Below are positions 39,529 to 49,004 of a stretch of 64,000 bases of DNA, piece after piece. The notes beneath the pieces were generated by a model. The model saw only the letters and a program-made list of their open reading frames with translations, did not search any database and was not told the DNA's origin. The stretch is from Leptolyngbya sp. NIES-3755 (GTDB taxonomy: Bacteria > Cyanobacteriota > Cyanobacteriia > Leptolyngbyales > Leptolyngbyaceae). The stretch is taken from the NCBI GenBank assembly GCA_001548435.1, contig AP017308.1, forward strand, positions 1,373,030-1,437,029. Reading direction: 5' to 3'. The position numbers and the translations under genes were made by a program. The stretch's first letter is position 1, and the number at the start of each line of letters is the position of its first letter.

Positions 39529-39831
39529 ATGACTAAATTTGCTGCAAAACTCGCGATCGTCTCTGCTTTGATTTTGGCTCCGATGTCGCTGCCCGCAATG
39601 AGCCAAACCGGAACCGGAACCGGAACGGGAACTGGTACGACTGGAACGGGAACGACTGCTGTGGATACTGAATACCACCAAGAAGGACGCAACGGTTACT
39701 GGGGATTGCTTGGTTTGCTCGGCTTGTTTGGTTTATTGGGACGCAAGAGCAAGCGGGACGAGTATTCGGCAACCGGAACGACTGCATATCGTGATCCGGC
39801 AGATGCTTCGAGCACCCGCGATCGCTACTAA
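39529..39831 (+). CDS. Small WGxxGxxG-type membrane protein
   Basis: The 100-residue protein has a signal peptide (cleaved near PAMS), a Thr/Gly repeat linker (codons for GTGTGTGT from ACCGGA-type repeats), then the WGLLGLLGLFGLLGRKSKR segment of the WGxxGxxG-CTERM family: a short hydrophobic helix with glycine spacing followed by a basic stop. The C-terminal tail is polar. These proteins are thought to be surface or membrane-associated; no function is established. The ATG follows AGAGGA by 7 bases, and a terminator follows the stop. Confidence 0.8.
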   Translation: MTKFAAKLAIVSALILAPMSLPAMSQTGTGTGTGTGTTGTGTTAVDTEYHQEGRNGYWGLLGLLGLFGLLGRKSKRDEYSATGTTAYRDPADASSTRDRY

Positions 39832-39857
39832 TTTCGGTTAGTGAAACTCAGAAATTC

Positions 39858-39894
39858 AACAGCATGGGGGAACGATCTCTCATGCTGTTTTGTT
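39858..39894 (+). terminator. Rho-independent terminator
   Basis: AACAGCATG and CATGCTGTT pair around a 14-base loop and are followed by TTGTT. It ends the WGxxGxxG gene, 27 bases after its stop. Confidence 0.7.
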
Positions 39895-39984
39895 GTGAAA
39901 GGCTTAAAACAGTTTGTGCAAGCAGTCAGCATCATTAATATTTGCGGAATACTTAGGTTAGAGTGTCGAATTTGCCCTTAATTC

Positions 39985-40755
39985 ATGCTGTTTAAATTCT
40001 TCCGATTTTTCGCGATCGCGCTTTTCACCACGAGTTTAATGTTCTGTGTCGCACTGGAACTCGATATGAATTCCGCACTTGTGGCTGCACCCGTTCCAAG
40101 CAGTAGTCCTCAAGCTCCATTGCTCAAAATCACGCCGCTTCCAGTTCCCTCGATCGCGCCTCCTATTCCCTTGATCCAGCCTCCTAAAATTCAATCGTCT
40201 TATGGACATTTGCCATATCAGGAAGATGAACCTGCCCGATTGCAGACTGTAGGACAGTTTGTTCGAGGGGGTTCAGCAAGACCGGAAAGAATGGATCTCG
40301 AAGCGGTCAAAGCCTTTCAGGAAATGTCGATCGCAGCAAAAAAGGCGAAAGTTTCTCTGATGCCGATTTCGGGATTCCGATCGATTAAAGATCAAACATT
40401 CTTATTCGCTCGACAAACAGAGCGACAAGGGAGCAAAGCGGCAGCCGCAAGATGGAGCGCTCCACCTGGACATAGTGAACATCACACTGGATATGCACTC
40501 GATATCGCCGATCGACAACGCCCAGAAACGGATTTAAAACAAAGTTTTGCAGACACTCCTGCTTATCGATGGTTAGCGATCAATGCGAAGCAGTTTGGAT
40601 TTGAATTGTCGTTTCCGCCGCACAATTGGCAAGGGGTGAGCTATGAACCTTGGCACTGGCGGTTTGTTGGAAGTGAGCGATCGGGTCAGATTTTTGCAGC
40701 CGCGAAACAATTGGCGGAAACGCATCATTCATCGAAGTTATCTGTGCCAGATTAG
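39985..40755 (+). CDS. M15 family D-alanyl-D-alanine carboxypeptidase (VanY-like)
   Basis: The 256-residue protein has an N-terminal signal segment (FRFFAIALFTTSLMFCVAL) and a Pro-rich linker to about residue 70. The M15B domain shows the SGFRSIKDQTFLF strand, the zinc motif SEHHTGYALDI (SxHxxGxAxD) and the last ligand in YEPWHWRFVG. It should trim the terminal D-Ala from peptidoglycan stem peptides in the periplasm. It stands alone. Domain length fits the family. Confidence 0.92.
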   Translation: MLFKFFRFFAIALFTTSLMFCVALELDMNSALVAAPVPSSSPQAPLLKITPLPVPSIAPPIPLIQPPKIQSSYGHLPYQEDEPARLQTVGQFVRGGSARPERMDLEAVKAFQEMSIAAKKAKVSLMPISGFRSIKDQTFLFARQTERQGSKAAAARWSAPPGHSEHHTGYALDIADRQRPETDLKQSFADTPAYRWLAINAKQFGFELSFPPHNWQGVSYEPWHWRFVGSERSGQIFAAAKQLAETHHSSKLSVPD

Positions 40756-40843
40756 AGCGCAAATTGTTTCTTGAATGTTTCAGAATCGGAAGAATCTCAA
40801 ACTGTAGAATGAATCATCACCTGTCTTGATTCTTCTAGAAGTT

Positions 40844-42532
40844 ATGAGTTCTTCAAATCCCGGTAGATCTCCGTCTCAATTGCTTAGTAACCGTTACCGA
40901 ACGATAGGCGTTCTGGGAGATGGGGGCTTTGGCAAAACGTTTTTGGTGGAAGATACTCAGATGCCTTCCGCTCGAAAATGTGTGCTCAAACAACTGAAGC
41001 CGATTCATGACAATCCGCAAATTCATCAACTTGTGAAAGAGCGGTTTCAGCGCGAGGCAGCGATTCTAGAACGCTTGGGAGAACATCATCGCCAAATTCC
41101 ACGACTCTATGCCTACTTTGAAGAAGGAGACGAGTTTTACTTAGTTGAAGAATGGGTTGAAGGAGAAACCTTAACTCAACGAGTGGAATTACAGGGCGTA
41201 ATGAGTGAAGCAGAAGTTCGATCAATACTCCTCGATCTCTTACCCACGATTTCAGATATTCATCGCCAAGGCATTGTTCATCGCGATATTAAGCCCGATA
41301 ACATCATTCTGCGTCGATCAGATGGTAAGCCTGTCTTGATCGATTTTGGGGCAGTGAAAGAAACGATGGGAACAGCGGTGAATTCCAATCAAACGCATTC
41401 GATCGTGATTGGGACACCGGGATATATGCCCTCCGAACAAATGGCAGGTCGCCCCGTTTTTTCTAGTGATTTGTATAGCTTGGGACTAACCGCGATCTAT
41501 TTGCTGACAGGAAGACAGCCGCAGCAATTAGACAGCGATCCGATGACGGGAAAAGTTCTCTGGCAACGGTATGTCCCGAATGTCAGTCCGGATTTTGCAA
41601 CCGCGATCGAGCGTTCAATCCAACCGTATGCCAATCAACGATTCGCCGCCGCACAAGATATGGCAATGGCACTCTCACCCGGATCAGTACCGCCTTCTAC
41701 GATGATCGCGTCTGAACTCCGAGTCGATCGACCTTCACAAACGGTACAAATTGCACCGACTCCATCAACTCAAGCGCCTGTCGTTACAAAGTCGCCTTGG
41801 ACTTGGCAATGGGCATTGATTGGAATCGGAGTCGCTTCTCTAACGGGAATTGCAGGATTGCTTGCTTATTCAACAATGCGATCGAATCCAACACCGATCG
41901 TTGCAAATTCTCCAACTACAAATAAGGTCACTTCTCCGAAACCGTCTCCCGTTGTTCCCTCGCCAGTTTCTTCACCGAAAGAGACTCCCGTTTCTAAACC
42001 GTCTCCTGTTTCTCAAGAACCTGCCAAACCTGCTGATCCGCCTGCGAAACCTGTTGAACCGCCGATCGATCAAGCTTGCAGGTTGCAAACGGGAACAACT
42101 TTGAGAGCGCAAACCTTAACGTTGGATACCTGCTCGATCGATGCGAGTAATCCATCGCTGATTCAATTTGTTTATTATCTGGATCGCGATCGCGTTCAAG
42201 CCCAAACCGATTGTGCCAGCGGAACTTGGACAAGTCTGCCAGAAAATCAGGTGAATCGTCCTCAATCTCCTGCCACCGAGAAGATGTTAGAGCGCATCTG
42301 TGGTTCAAAATCGCCGCAAGATTCAAAGCCGCCTGATGACTCTATCTCTAAAGCTGGCGTTGCAACCGTTTTTCAGCCGCCCTCGAATGTGAGAGTTTCA
42401 CCGAATGGAGCAATTCTCTGTTCGGTTCGAGAAAAGCGCGATATGAATGTCTATGACTTGAAAGGCGATTGGTATACGACCGATGTTTGTGGTACACCAG
42501 GTGTGATTCATCGGGGTCAGCTTAAGTTCTAA
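40844..42532 (+). CDS. Serine/threonine protein kinase with C-terminal SH3-like domain
   Basis: The ATG at 40844 gives 562 residues; the frame is open 6 codons further to a TTG. The kinase domain (about 15-280) shows the glycine loop [14 protein letters not shown], catalytic [13 protein letters not shown] and DFGAVKET, and the [10 protein letters not shown] activation end. One membrane helix follows ([20 protein letters not shown], about residue 325), then a Pro-rich stretch and two small extracytoplasmic parts, the last ([17 protein letters not shown]) like a bacterial SH3 domain. So it is a membrane receptor kinase with an outer sensor. It is convergent with a second kinase gene, overlapping 4 bases. 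Confidence 0.93.
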   Translation: MSSSNPGRSPSQLLSNRYRTIGVLGDGGFGKTFLVEDTQMPSARKCVLKQLKPIHDNPQIHQLVKERFQREAAILERLGEHHRQIPRLYAYFEEGDEFYLVEEWVEGETLTQRVELQGVMSEAEVRSILLDLLPTISDIHRQGIVHRDIKPDNIILRRSDGKPVLIDFGAVKETMGTAVNSNQTHSIVIGTPGYMPSEQMAGRPVFSSDLYSLGLTAIYLLTGRQPQQLDSDPMTGKVLWQRYVPNVSPDFATAIERSIQPYANQRFAAAQDMAMALSPGSVPPSTMIASELRVDRPSQTVQIAPTPSTQAPVVTKSPWTWQWALIGIGVASLTGIAGLLAYSTMRSNPTPIVANSPTTNKVTSPKPSPVVPSPVSSPKETPVSKPSPVSQEPAKPADPPAKPVEPPIDQACRLQTGTTLRAQTLTLDTCSIDASNPSLIQFVYYLDRDRVQAQTDCASGTWTSLPENQVNRPQSPATEKMLERICGSKSPQDSKPPDDSISKAGVATVFQPPSNVRVSPNGAILCSVREKRDMNVYDLKGDWYTTDVCGTPGVIHRGQLKF

Positions 42533-44136
42533 TTGTGCAAATCAGCTTCCCAAACGCCAACATAGATGCGGTCTTGATTGTTGCGCTCGATCACGCCTTT
42601 GAGGTTGCCTTGTTGGAATGAATAGCGATCGCGTTGTCGTCGATACACTTGTTTCAAACCTTCAATAATTTCTGGAGCCGCCTGACTGCCTAACATTCCA
42701 TTCACAGTGACTTGCAACGTTAAATCATCGACGGATTGAGCAAACGAGGCTTCGGTTTGGCGAATTTGGTTTGTGGATTGATCGTAGAGATAGCCCAAAC
42801 TAATACGATCGGGGACAGGTTCATACAAGACACTGCGCGTATTTTGCCAATAGCCTGCACCAGTTCGGACAGGATCACCCAATGCGGCTCTAACTTCTTG
42901 TTCTGGTGTTCCGACTGCGAATCCAGGAACACGACTGCTGTTCGATCGAGTAATGGCTTTCGGCATTTCTGGAGATGGCAACGACGGATCAACGGGAATC
43001 GGTTGAGGAGCGGGAGATGGAGTGGGTTTGGGGCGTGGAGAAGCGCTCTGAACTGGGGATGGACTGGGAGAGACGGATGGAGAAGGTTCTGGAGGAAGAG
43101 ACGGTAATGGACTGGGAGAATTTAGAGTGACGACGGGCGGAGATGGGCGGGATTGTATCCAAAGAATTGCGATCGCAACTCCAGTTAAAGTTAATCCCGA
43201 TAATGCTGTCAATAGCCAAACGACCCGCAATCCAGGCTTTGAAGGTTCCGGTTTGGGGACGAACATCACCGTTTCAGTCGTGGGGGTCGATGCCTTCGGG
43301 GGCTGTGTCATTTGGAAGGATGGAGAACCTTCGGGCAATAGAGCAAGCCATTCCTCGATCGTGGAAGGTCGGGTACTTGCTTGCATTGCCATTCCTCGAA
43401 GAATTGCCTGATTTACTCCTGGACTGATCGAGGATACGAGTTCTTTCGGTTCTGGCATTCGTTCATGATCTCGTAGAATCGATGCCGTTGGAACTGTTGC
43501 CGTTACTAATGCGTAGAGTGTTGCTGCAAGTCCATACACGTCATTAGCAGGACTACGTTTTTCCTGAGCAAAATACTGCTCAATCGGCGCATATCCGACC
43601 GACATCATTTGTGTGTGCGTTTGCGTTGAATTTAGTGTAAATTCTCGTGAGATTCCGAAGTCAATTAGGATTGCTTCCTGGGTTTTCTCATGCAGAATAA
43701 TGTTTTGAGGTTTGATGTCTCGGTGCAGTAATCCATTCCGGTGAACGACTTGAAGCGCAGAGCCGATTTGTCGAATGTAGTGAATGGCAACCGATTCAGG
43801 CATGGGTCGATCGGGAAATACCAAATCTTCCAACGTCTTACCGGGAATGTAATCCATCACCATGTAAGCGCGATCGTCTTCGATGAAAAAATCGCTGACG
43901 CGCACAATATTGGGATGAATACACAGAGCAAGACGACGAGCTTCATCCTGGAACTTGCGCTGAAGATCCGGGAAATTGGGCTGCGATCGTAGTGATTCAT
44001 TCAGCGTTTTAATCACCACGGTTTGTTCGAGAAAGTGGTGAATCGCTTTATAAGTCACTCCAAATCCACCCTGACCGATTTCTTCTTGTAGGGTGTATTT
44101 GCCGTTTGAGAGCGTTGTACCGATAAGAGAATTCAT
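42529..44136 (-). CDS. Serine/threonine protein kinase, membrane-anchored
   Basis: The 535-residue protein has a kinase domain at about 1-270: [35 protein letters not shown] and the VGYAPIEQY element. A membrane helix ([20 protein letters not shown]) lies near residue 310, followed by a Pro/Ser-rich linker and a C-terminal about 140-residue domain ([19 protein letters not shown]) seen in cyanobacterial kinases and likely extracytoplasmic. Its ligand is unknown. It shares the kinase-TM-sensor plan with the neighbouring convergent kinase gene but has a different outer domain. Confidence 0.92.
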   Translation of the reverse strand: MNSLIGTTLSNGKYTLQEEIGQGGFGVTYKAIHHFLEQTVVIKTLNESLRSQPNFPDLQRKFQDEARRLALCIHPNIVRVSDFFIEDDRAYMVMDYIPGKTLEDLVFPDRPMPESVAIHYIRQIGSALQVVHRNGLLHRDIKPQNIILHEKTQEAILIDFGISREFTLNSTQTHTQMMSVGYAPIEQYFAQEKRSPANDVYGLAATLYALVTATVPTASILRDHERMPEPKELVSSISPGVNQAILRGMAMQASTRPSTIEEWLALLPEGSPSFQMTQPPKASTPTTETVMFVPKPEPSKPGLRVVWLLTALSGLTLTGVAIAILWIQSRPSPPVVTLNSPSPLPSLPPEPSPSVSPSPSPVQSASPRPKPTPSPAPQPIPVDPSLPSPEMPKAITRSNSSRVPGFAVGTPEQEVRAALGDPVRTGAGYWQNTRSVLYEPVPDRISLGYLYDQSTNQIRQTEASFAQSVDDLTLQVTVNGMLGSQAAPEIIEGLKQVYRRQRDRYSFQQGNLKGVIERNNQDRIYVGVWEADLHN

Positions 44137-44145
44137 GCTGACAGG

Positions 44146-44949
44146 TCAACTTGCACTTCGAGGGAGCGTACATCGGATCTGAGTGATTTTTTCCTCTGAT
44201 CCACTGGGCATCTTCACGAATTCTAACCGACCATTCATCAACTCCATTAGGCTCTGATTGAGTAATAAGCTGAAACCTAAAGATGGCGGCTCTAAATCGG
44301 GGGGTGAATCTTTTTTCAATAGATCGATCGCGTCTCGCCAAACCTCGATCGGGCGTTCGTCTTCCAAATCGATGTAGACGAAATTAGAATCAGTTTGGGC
44401 TGAGAGTTTCAGCGTTCCATCCTGCATTGTCGCGATCGCACTACTAATCAAACTGGTGAGAACTTGTTCGAGAGACTTGCGATCGCACATCACTTCAAGA
44501 TCCGGTTCTGGTGACACAATCTGAAATGGCAAATTCCGATTCTCGGCTAATAGATGCGTCAGAGAAAACACATTGTCAAACACATCAGAAACAGAAACAG
44601 ACTTTAAATCTAATTTGCCTGTCCCGAATTCAACTTTTGAAATATTGATTACTTCATCGAGCAACTTCACCATTTTCAAAGCGGACTCATTAGCTTGTTC
44701 GATGAATTCGCGTTCTTCTTCTGGCGATTTACATAAGTCTGCAAGAATTAGTTGATGTGCGCCGATCATGCCGTTTAAAGGAGATCGCAGTTCGTGAGAA
44801 GTCCGGGCTAGGAATCCCGCTTTGAATTGGGCTTGTTCGAGCAGCGATCGGTATGCAAGTTCAGACTGTCGATCGAGCTTTTTCCGATTCGCGAACCAGC
44901 CACCGACAAAACCCATTCCCAATCCGGTGATTAAATCCACTAAATTCAT
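44146..44949 (-). CDS. Degenerate sensor histidine kinase
   Basis: ATG 44949 gives 267 residues; a GTG three codons upstream is possible. One N-terminal membrane segment (LITGLGMGFVGGWF) is followed by a HisKA dimerisation box, SHELRSPLNGMIGAHQL, with the phospho-accepting His. The ATPase part is weak: the N box reads LTSLISSAIATMQDG instead of NLxxNAxKF, and no clear GxGxG loops are visible. It may therefore be phosphorylated by another kinase or act as an inactive partner. It lies 40 bases after the BMP-type binding protein and is likely the end of that operon, so it might sense that system's ligand. Confidence 0.7.
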   Translation of the reverse strand: MNLVDLITGLGMGFVGGWFANRKKLDRQSELAYRSLLEQAQFKAGFLARTSHELRSPLNGMIGAHQLILADLCKSPEEEREFIEQANESALKMVKLLDEVINISKVEFGTGKLDLKSVSVSDVFDNVFSLTHLLAENRNLPFQIVSPEPDLEVMCDRKSLEQVLTSLISSAIATMQDGTLKLSAQTDSNFVYIDLEDERPIEVWRDAIDLLKKDSPPDLEPPSLGFSLLLNQSLMELMNGRLEFVKMPSGSEEKITQIRCTLPRSAS

Positions 44950-44998
44950 CGTTGCCACCGCTAACCACGTCTATGAGTGTAGCGGTGGCAGTGACGAT

Positions 44999-46204
44999 CT
45001 AAGCGGTCTTGCCGATTACACCTTCGACCAGCCAGTTCATCGATTCAAGCTCGATCGCGGTTGCACCGAAATCTTTGCCTGCTGGAACCACTGTCTTTCC
45101 GGTATTGTCCTTCAGTCCACCTTTGTAAACGATCAACGAACCAGTTTGCATCTGGGCGACAACGCCATCCGCTGCTTTCTTCGCTTCCGCTGTGACTGCT
45201 GGACCAAACGGCGAAATTTTCACAAATCCATCTTTGTATCCGCCGCGTAGCAAATGGGGAATGCCACCGTTCATCAGCGTTTTTCCTTCCTGAATCAGCT
45301 TGGCATAGTCGGTATACACTTTCGTCCAGTCCCATTCGGCTCCAGTGAGATAGCCTTTGGGAGCAAGAGAGGCTTGATTCGCGTGATAGCCCGATGAGAA
45401 CACGCCACGTTTTTCTGCGGTTTCCATCACCACTTTCGGACTGTCCACGTGGCAGGTAATCACGTCTGCGCCTTGGTCAACTAAGCTATTGGTTGCTTCA
45501 GCTTCTTTGACCGGAAGTGACCAGTCTCCAGTGAAAATAACTTGCGTGGTAATCGCAGGCTTAACGCTTCTTGCACCCAGTGTGAAGCTGTTGATATTCC
45601 GCAGGACTTGGGGAATCGGTTTTGCGGCTACGAATCCAAGCTTTCCAGTTTTGCTCATATAGCCCGCAACAACTCCTGCAACGTATTGAGCTTCGTCAAT
45701 GTATCCGAAGTAGCTTCCGACATTTTTCGGGTGTTTTGCGGCATCGTACAGAGCACCACAGTGGAAGAATTGCACTTCGGGATATTCGCCTGCCATTTTG
45801 AGAATGTGTGGATCAAAGTAGCCGAATGAAGTGGGGAACAGAACGGTTGCTTTGTCCTGCTCGATCATGTTCCGCATCGCTTCCTGAACTTCAGTGGTTT
45901 CAGGAACGCTTGCTTGATCAACCGTTTTGATGTTCAGCGCTTTTAAGCCTTCTTTGCCTTGATAATGCGCCTGGTTATAGCCAAAGTCGTCTTTGGGTCC
46001 GACATAAATGAAGCCCATGACAAGATCGCTCGCAGAGACGGGACTTGCTGCGGGACTTCCTCCAGAGGCGGTTGTGGTGGTGTTGGTGGCAGGAGTGCAA
46101 CCTGTCCAGAGTTTCGAGGTCGCGCCAAAGGCTCCAGTTGCGAGTAGCCCCCGAATCACTTGGCGACGGGAAACTTTTGAATGGTGTGAATTATTTGTAC
46201 TCAT
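44999..46204 (-). CDS. BMP family ABC-type substrate-binding lipoprotein
   Basis: The 401-residue protein has a twin-arginine export signal (SRRQVIRGLLATGAFG) and a lipobox-like WTGC near residue 35, so it is probably a Tat-exported lipoprotein. The mature part is a BMP/PnrA-like two-lobe binding domain: it has MGFIYVGPKDDFGYNQAH, VLFPTSFGYFDPHIL, YVAGVVAGYMSKTGKLGFV and GADVITCHVDSP. Homologues bind nucleosides or related amides. No ABC permease or ATPase gene is adjacent, so it either works with a distant transporter or acts only in sensing. It is the third gene of the formamidase operon. Confidence 0.88.
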   Translation of the reverse strand: MSTNNSHHSKVSRRQVIRGLLATGAFGATSKLWTGCTPATNTTTTASGGSPAASPVSASDLVMGFIYVGPKDDFGYNQAHYQGKEGLKALNIKTVDQASVPETTEVQEAMRNMIEQDKATVLFPTSFGYFDPHILKMAGEYPEVQFFHCGALYDAAKHPKNVGSYFGYIDEAQYVAGVVAGYMSKTGKLGFVAAKPIPQVLRNINSFTLGARSVKPAITTQVIFTGDWSLPVKEAEATNSLVDQGADVITCHVDSPKVVMETAEKRGVFSSGYHANQASLAPKGYLTGAEWDWTKVYTDYAKLIQEGKTLMNGGIPHLLRGGYKDGFVKISPFGPAVTAEAKKAADGVVAQMQTGSLIVYKGGLKDNTGKTVVPAGKDFGATAIELESMNWLVEGVIGKTA

Positions 46205-46281
46205 CGCTGGTTCCTTTTTCGGAGAGGGTATTAAATGCGATCGATTGAAGTCGGTTTAAATCAATCAAGCTGTATTGTCTA

Positions 46282-46965
46282 TCACAATCCCGATTTCAGC
46301 GCGGTGATTAGCTCGATCGAATCGCTCACGGCTCCAAATACGCCACCTTGCATTTTGATCATCTTGAGCGCTGCGAGATAGTTACCGTAATCGGTCGCGC
46401 CTGTGCAATCCGAGAGCAATAAACATTCGTATCCTCGATCGTTTGCATCTCTCATCGTGGTATGAACACAAACATCGGTCGTAATTCCCGTGAGAATCAA
46501 GTTCTGGATTCCTTTGCGGGTCAGAATTAAATCCAAATCGGTGGCATAAAACGATCCTTTTCCGGGTTTATCAATGATCACTTCTCCTGGCAGTGGGGCA
46601 AGTTCTGAGATAATTTCCCATCCTGGTTCGCCCCGCACGAGAATTTTTCCACAAGGTCCTGGATCGCCAATCCCGGCTCCGATTTGTTGCGATCGCCATC
46701 TTTTGTTTTCTGGTAAATCAGATAGATCTGGGCGATGACCTTCGCGGGTGTGAATAATGTGAAAATTGAGCGATCGCATCACTTCCATCACTTGGCGAAT
46801 TGGCTCGATCGGGGCACGAGTCAGAGATAGGTCATACCCCATCTTGTCTACATAGCCCCCTTTTCCACAAAAATCGGTTTGCATATCAATCACAATCAGC
46901 GCCGTATTTTCAGGACGCAAATCGCCATTGAATGGATACGGATAGGGATCGGCTTTAACGAACAT
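46282..46965 (-). CDS. Isochorismatase-like cysteine hydrolase
   Basis: The 227-residue protein has the isochorismatase-type catalytic triad: Asp in [16 protein letters not shown], Lys in the [17 protein letters not shown] segment, and Cys in [17 protein letters not shown]. With this triad the group includes biuret, ureidoacrylate and N-carbamoyl amidohydrolases, so a nitrogen-releasing C-N hydrolysis is likely, in line with the neighbouring formamidase and the NtcA promoter. The exact substrate cannot be read. It starts 3 bases after the formamidase, with GGAGG over that gene's end. Confidence 0.88.
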   Translation of the reverse strand: MFVKADPYPYPFNGDLRPENTALIVIDMQTDFCGKGGYVDKMGYDLSLTRAPIEPIRQVMEVMRSLNFHIIHTREGHRPDLSDLPENKRWRSQQIGAGIGDPGPCGKILVRGEPGWEIISELAPLPGEVIIDKPGKGSFYATDLDLILTRKGIQNLILTGITTDVCVHTTMRDANDRGYECLLLSDCTGATDYGNYLAALKMIKMQGGVFGAVSDSIELITALKSGL

Positions 46966-46968
46966 TGA

Positions 46969-47991
46969 TTAGCCTCCGGTGACTGAAGTTGGAAGTTCTT
47001 CACCACGATACGATCGAGTCGGCGCAGCAAATCCACAAGACGTGCCATCCGTGTGAATCACCTCATCTTCCCAGGGCAAACGATAGCTCTCGTTCACTAG
47101 ATCTTTCATGTAAGTGTAAGGACAATCTTGTGCTCCACCTTTGACCGCAACATAGCCTCGATGTCCGAATTGATAGATATTGTTTTCAACACTCCAATGC
47201 TTCCGAGCTTCCCGAACTAGATCGGGTCGTAGTTCAGCGGTAATAATTTCATCGGGTCGGTGACTGCCCATTGTGAGTGGCATTCCATCATAGTTCACAA
47301 ACATTCCTTCACCCATGGAGTCGAATGTTCCATCACTGCCGCACATACACACAGAAGCGGTGTACATCAGATTACAAAAAGCATTCGCTTGATTCGTAAT
47401 CTGCCAGGAATGACGAATGGGAGCCGTATAGCCTGCGGTGCGAATCATAATTTCTGCACCCTTGTAAGCACATTCCCGTGCCATTTCTGGGAACATCCCA
47501 TCGTGACAGATGATCAATGCGATCGTGCTTCCATTCGGACCTTCACACACAGGAATTCCTAGATTACCAGGTTCCCAAGGCTCGACCGGAACCCACGGGT
47601 GCAGCTTGCGATAGTACAGTTTCAGTTCGCCTTTATCATCGATAATGATGCCGCTGTTGTATGGATTGCCATGAGGGTTGTATTCCATGATCGAGAAACA
47701 GCCCCAGATGTGATTGTCTCGACAGGCTTTCTGAAAAGCTTCAACTTCTTTGCCATCTAAGCGACACATGATGGCTGGGTTCGTATCCATCGACAATCCA
47801 TGCAGCGAATACTCAGGAAAGACGACTAGATCCATCGTGGGCATATTGCGTCGCGCTTTTCCGACCATCTGACAAATGCGATCGGTTTGGGCAGCAAGAT
47901 CATCTGGGGTCACAACATTCGGAAGCTGTAACTGCACCAGTCCTAGAACGACCCCATTTGGCGTTTTATTGAGTCCACCTAATCCGCTCAT
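46969..47991 (-). CDS. amiF: Formamidase (AmiF-type nitrilase-family amidase)
   Basis: The 340-residue protein is very like AmiF of Helicobacter over its length. It has the Glu-Lys-Cys triad of the nitrilase superfamily: Glu in VFPEYSLHGL, Lys in LYYRKLHPWVPVEPW and Cys in ALIICHDGMFPEMA. AmiF hydrolyses formamide to formate and ammonia; acetamide-type short amides are alternatives (AmiE), but the PGNLGIPVCEGP and NNIYQFGHRGYVA segments match AmiF best. It is the first gene of a three- or four-gene operon, behind a perfect NtcA site. It should supply ammonium in nitrogen shortage. Confidence 0.9.
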   Translation of the reverse strand: MSGLGGLNKTPNGVVLGLVQLQLPNVVTPDDLAAQTDRICQMVGKARRNMPTMDLVVFPEYSLHGLSMDTNPAIMCRLDGKEVEAFQKACRDNHIWGCFSIMEYNPHGNPYNSGIIIDDKGELKLYYRKLHPWVPVEPWEPGNLGIPVCEGPNGSTIALIICHDGMFPEMARECAYKGAEIMIRTAGYTAPIRHSWQITNQANAFCNLMYTASVCMCGSDGTFDSMGEGMFVNYDGMPLTMGSHRPDEIITAELRPDLVREARKHWSVENNIYQFGHRGYVAVKGGAQDCPYTYMKDLVNESYRLPWEDEVIHTDGTSCGFAAPTRSYRGEELPTSVTGG

Positions 47992-47995
47992 AATC

Positions 47996-48044
47996 TGCCC
48001 TCAAGAATGCTTTGGGTCAGCTTTATCACACTTTTTTGAGGGCA
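47996..48044. promoter_or_regulatory. 9-bp inverted repeat around the amiF promoter
   Basis: TGCCCTCAA (47996-48004) and TTGAGGGCA (48036-48044) are perfect inverted copies flanking a 31-base spacer. The right arm lies between the NtcA box and the -10 element, and the left arm just before the amiF start. It could bind a second regulator or fold in the mRNA leader; no regulator is identified. Confidence 0.35.
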
Positions 48045-48048
48045 ATTC

Positions 48049-48062
48049 GTATTTGAGGATAC
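48049..48062 (-). promoter_or_regulatory. NtcA-binding box of the amide operon
   Basis: The sequence GTATTTGAGGATAC fits the NtcA consensus GTA-N8-TAC exactly. On the minus strand it is followed after 21 bases by GATAAA (48022-48027), which can serve as -10. This is the spacing of NtcA-activated class II promoters (about 20-24). The start codon of amiF is 57 bases from the box. It predicts activation of the operon when nitrogen is scarce (high 2-oxoglutarate). Confidence 0.75.
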
Positions 48063-48075
48063 GGTTTTGCAGTTC

Positions 48076-48936
48076 CTAACACGGAATCGGAAAGAACAAA
48101 ACAGGATGCACACTCCGGCGTAAGAGTTCTGCTGCAAAGCTTGGAACAAATCCTCGATTGCCATTGTTCGAGGTAATTGCGATCGCGCTAACATCTTTGT
48201 CTTGTGCAGCTTGTAAGATTTGTACGATCGCATTTCCACGTCGCAGTTCGATTTCGGTCTTGATACCCGCTGCTTGCAATTTCGCTTGAGTCGGCTTCAA
48301 TGTTTCAGAGACTAATCGATCTTCTTCTGCTTGCGATAGTTCATATCTTCCACCCTCATCGACCACGCGGCAGAGGTAGCAGAGTTGATCCGTTTCAGGC
48401 TGTGCAAGTCTTACAAGCTCAGAGACCGTATGTTTCGAGGCTGTACTGTCATCATACGGAACTAACAATCCACGGAAGAGATGCTGACAGCGTAAGTTTA
48501 GTTCTTCAGCGGTCAGTGCTGAAATTAATTGAGGACGGACCGTCATTAATGGGATTGTCGATCGCTGTGATAGTTCTGCCGTAGTGCTGCCGAACAGTTT
48601 CTCAGTCAGAGCGTTACGGCTTTCAGTGCCCATGAGAATAACATCACAATTGTAAGTTTTGGCAGCGCGAAGAATCACATCGATCGCTTTTCCGGGTTGA
48701 ACTTCGGTTTTCACTTCGATGCCTGAAGGGATGTTGTTTAGAGCCGCAGCGAATCTTTTTTGGGCACGATCGACTTTTTCCGCATCAGGTTTTGGAACTC
48801 CAACATCTTCCCTGAAGGGCACAACGTGGAGGAACACAATTTGTTTGATGCCCCCTGTTGCAATTTGGGGAACGAAATTTACCAGTCGTTGCAGACCATC
48901 TGTAAAGTCAGTACAAATTAGGATTCGTTGAAACAT
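48076..48936 (-). CDS. Universal stress protein with two Usp domains
   Basis: Starting at ATG 48936 (MFQRILICTDFTDG) gives 286 residues, two UspA-like domains in tandem. The first (about 1-140) has the ATP-binding pattern ILMGTESRNALTEKLFGSTT; the second (from about 155) starts LLVPYDDSTASKHTV and ends IAITSNNGNRGFVPSFAAELLRRS. The first domain keeps the G-2x-G-9x-G(S/T)-like motif, the second is looser. USPs are cytoplasmic and help survive stress; the partner is unknown. The operon context is unclear, and the preceding amiF promoter lies just downstream. Confidence 0.88.
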   Translation of the reverse strand: MFQRILICTDFTDGLQRLVNFVPQIATGGIKQIVFLHVVPFREDVGVPKPDAEKVDRAQKRFAAALNNIPSGIEVKTEVQPGKAIDVILRAAKTYNCDVILMGTESRNALTEKLFGSTTAELSQRSTIPLMTVRPQLISALTAEELNLRCQHLFRGLLVPYDDSTASKHTVSELVRLAQPETDQLCYLCRVVDEGGRYELSQAEEDRLVSETLKPTQAKLQAAGIKTEIELRRGNAIVQILQAAQDKDVSAIAITSNNGNRGFVPSFAAELLRRSVHPVLFFPIPC

Positions 48937-49004
48937 AGAACTTTCAAAATACGCGATTCTTCTTTTAACTGTGCAACATCCTGAAGGATCGGACAAGTTG
49001 ATAT

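Noticed and set aside
39590-39660. ACCGGA-type tandem repeat
   Set aside because: It codes the Thr/Gly linker of the small WGxxGxxG protein and is explained by coding sequence.
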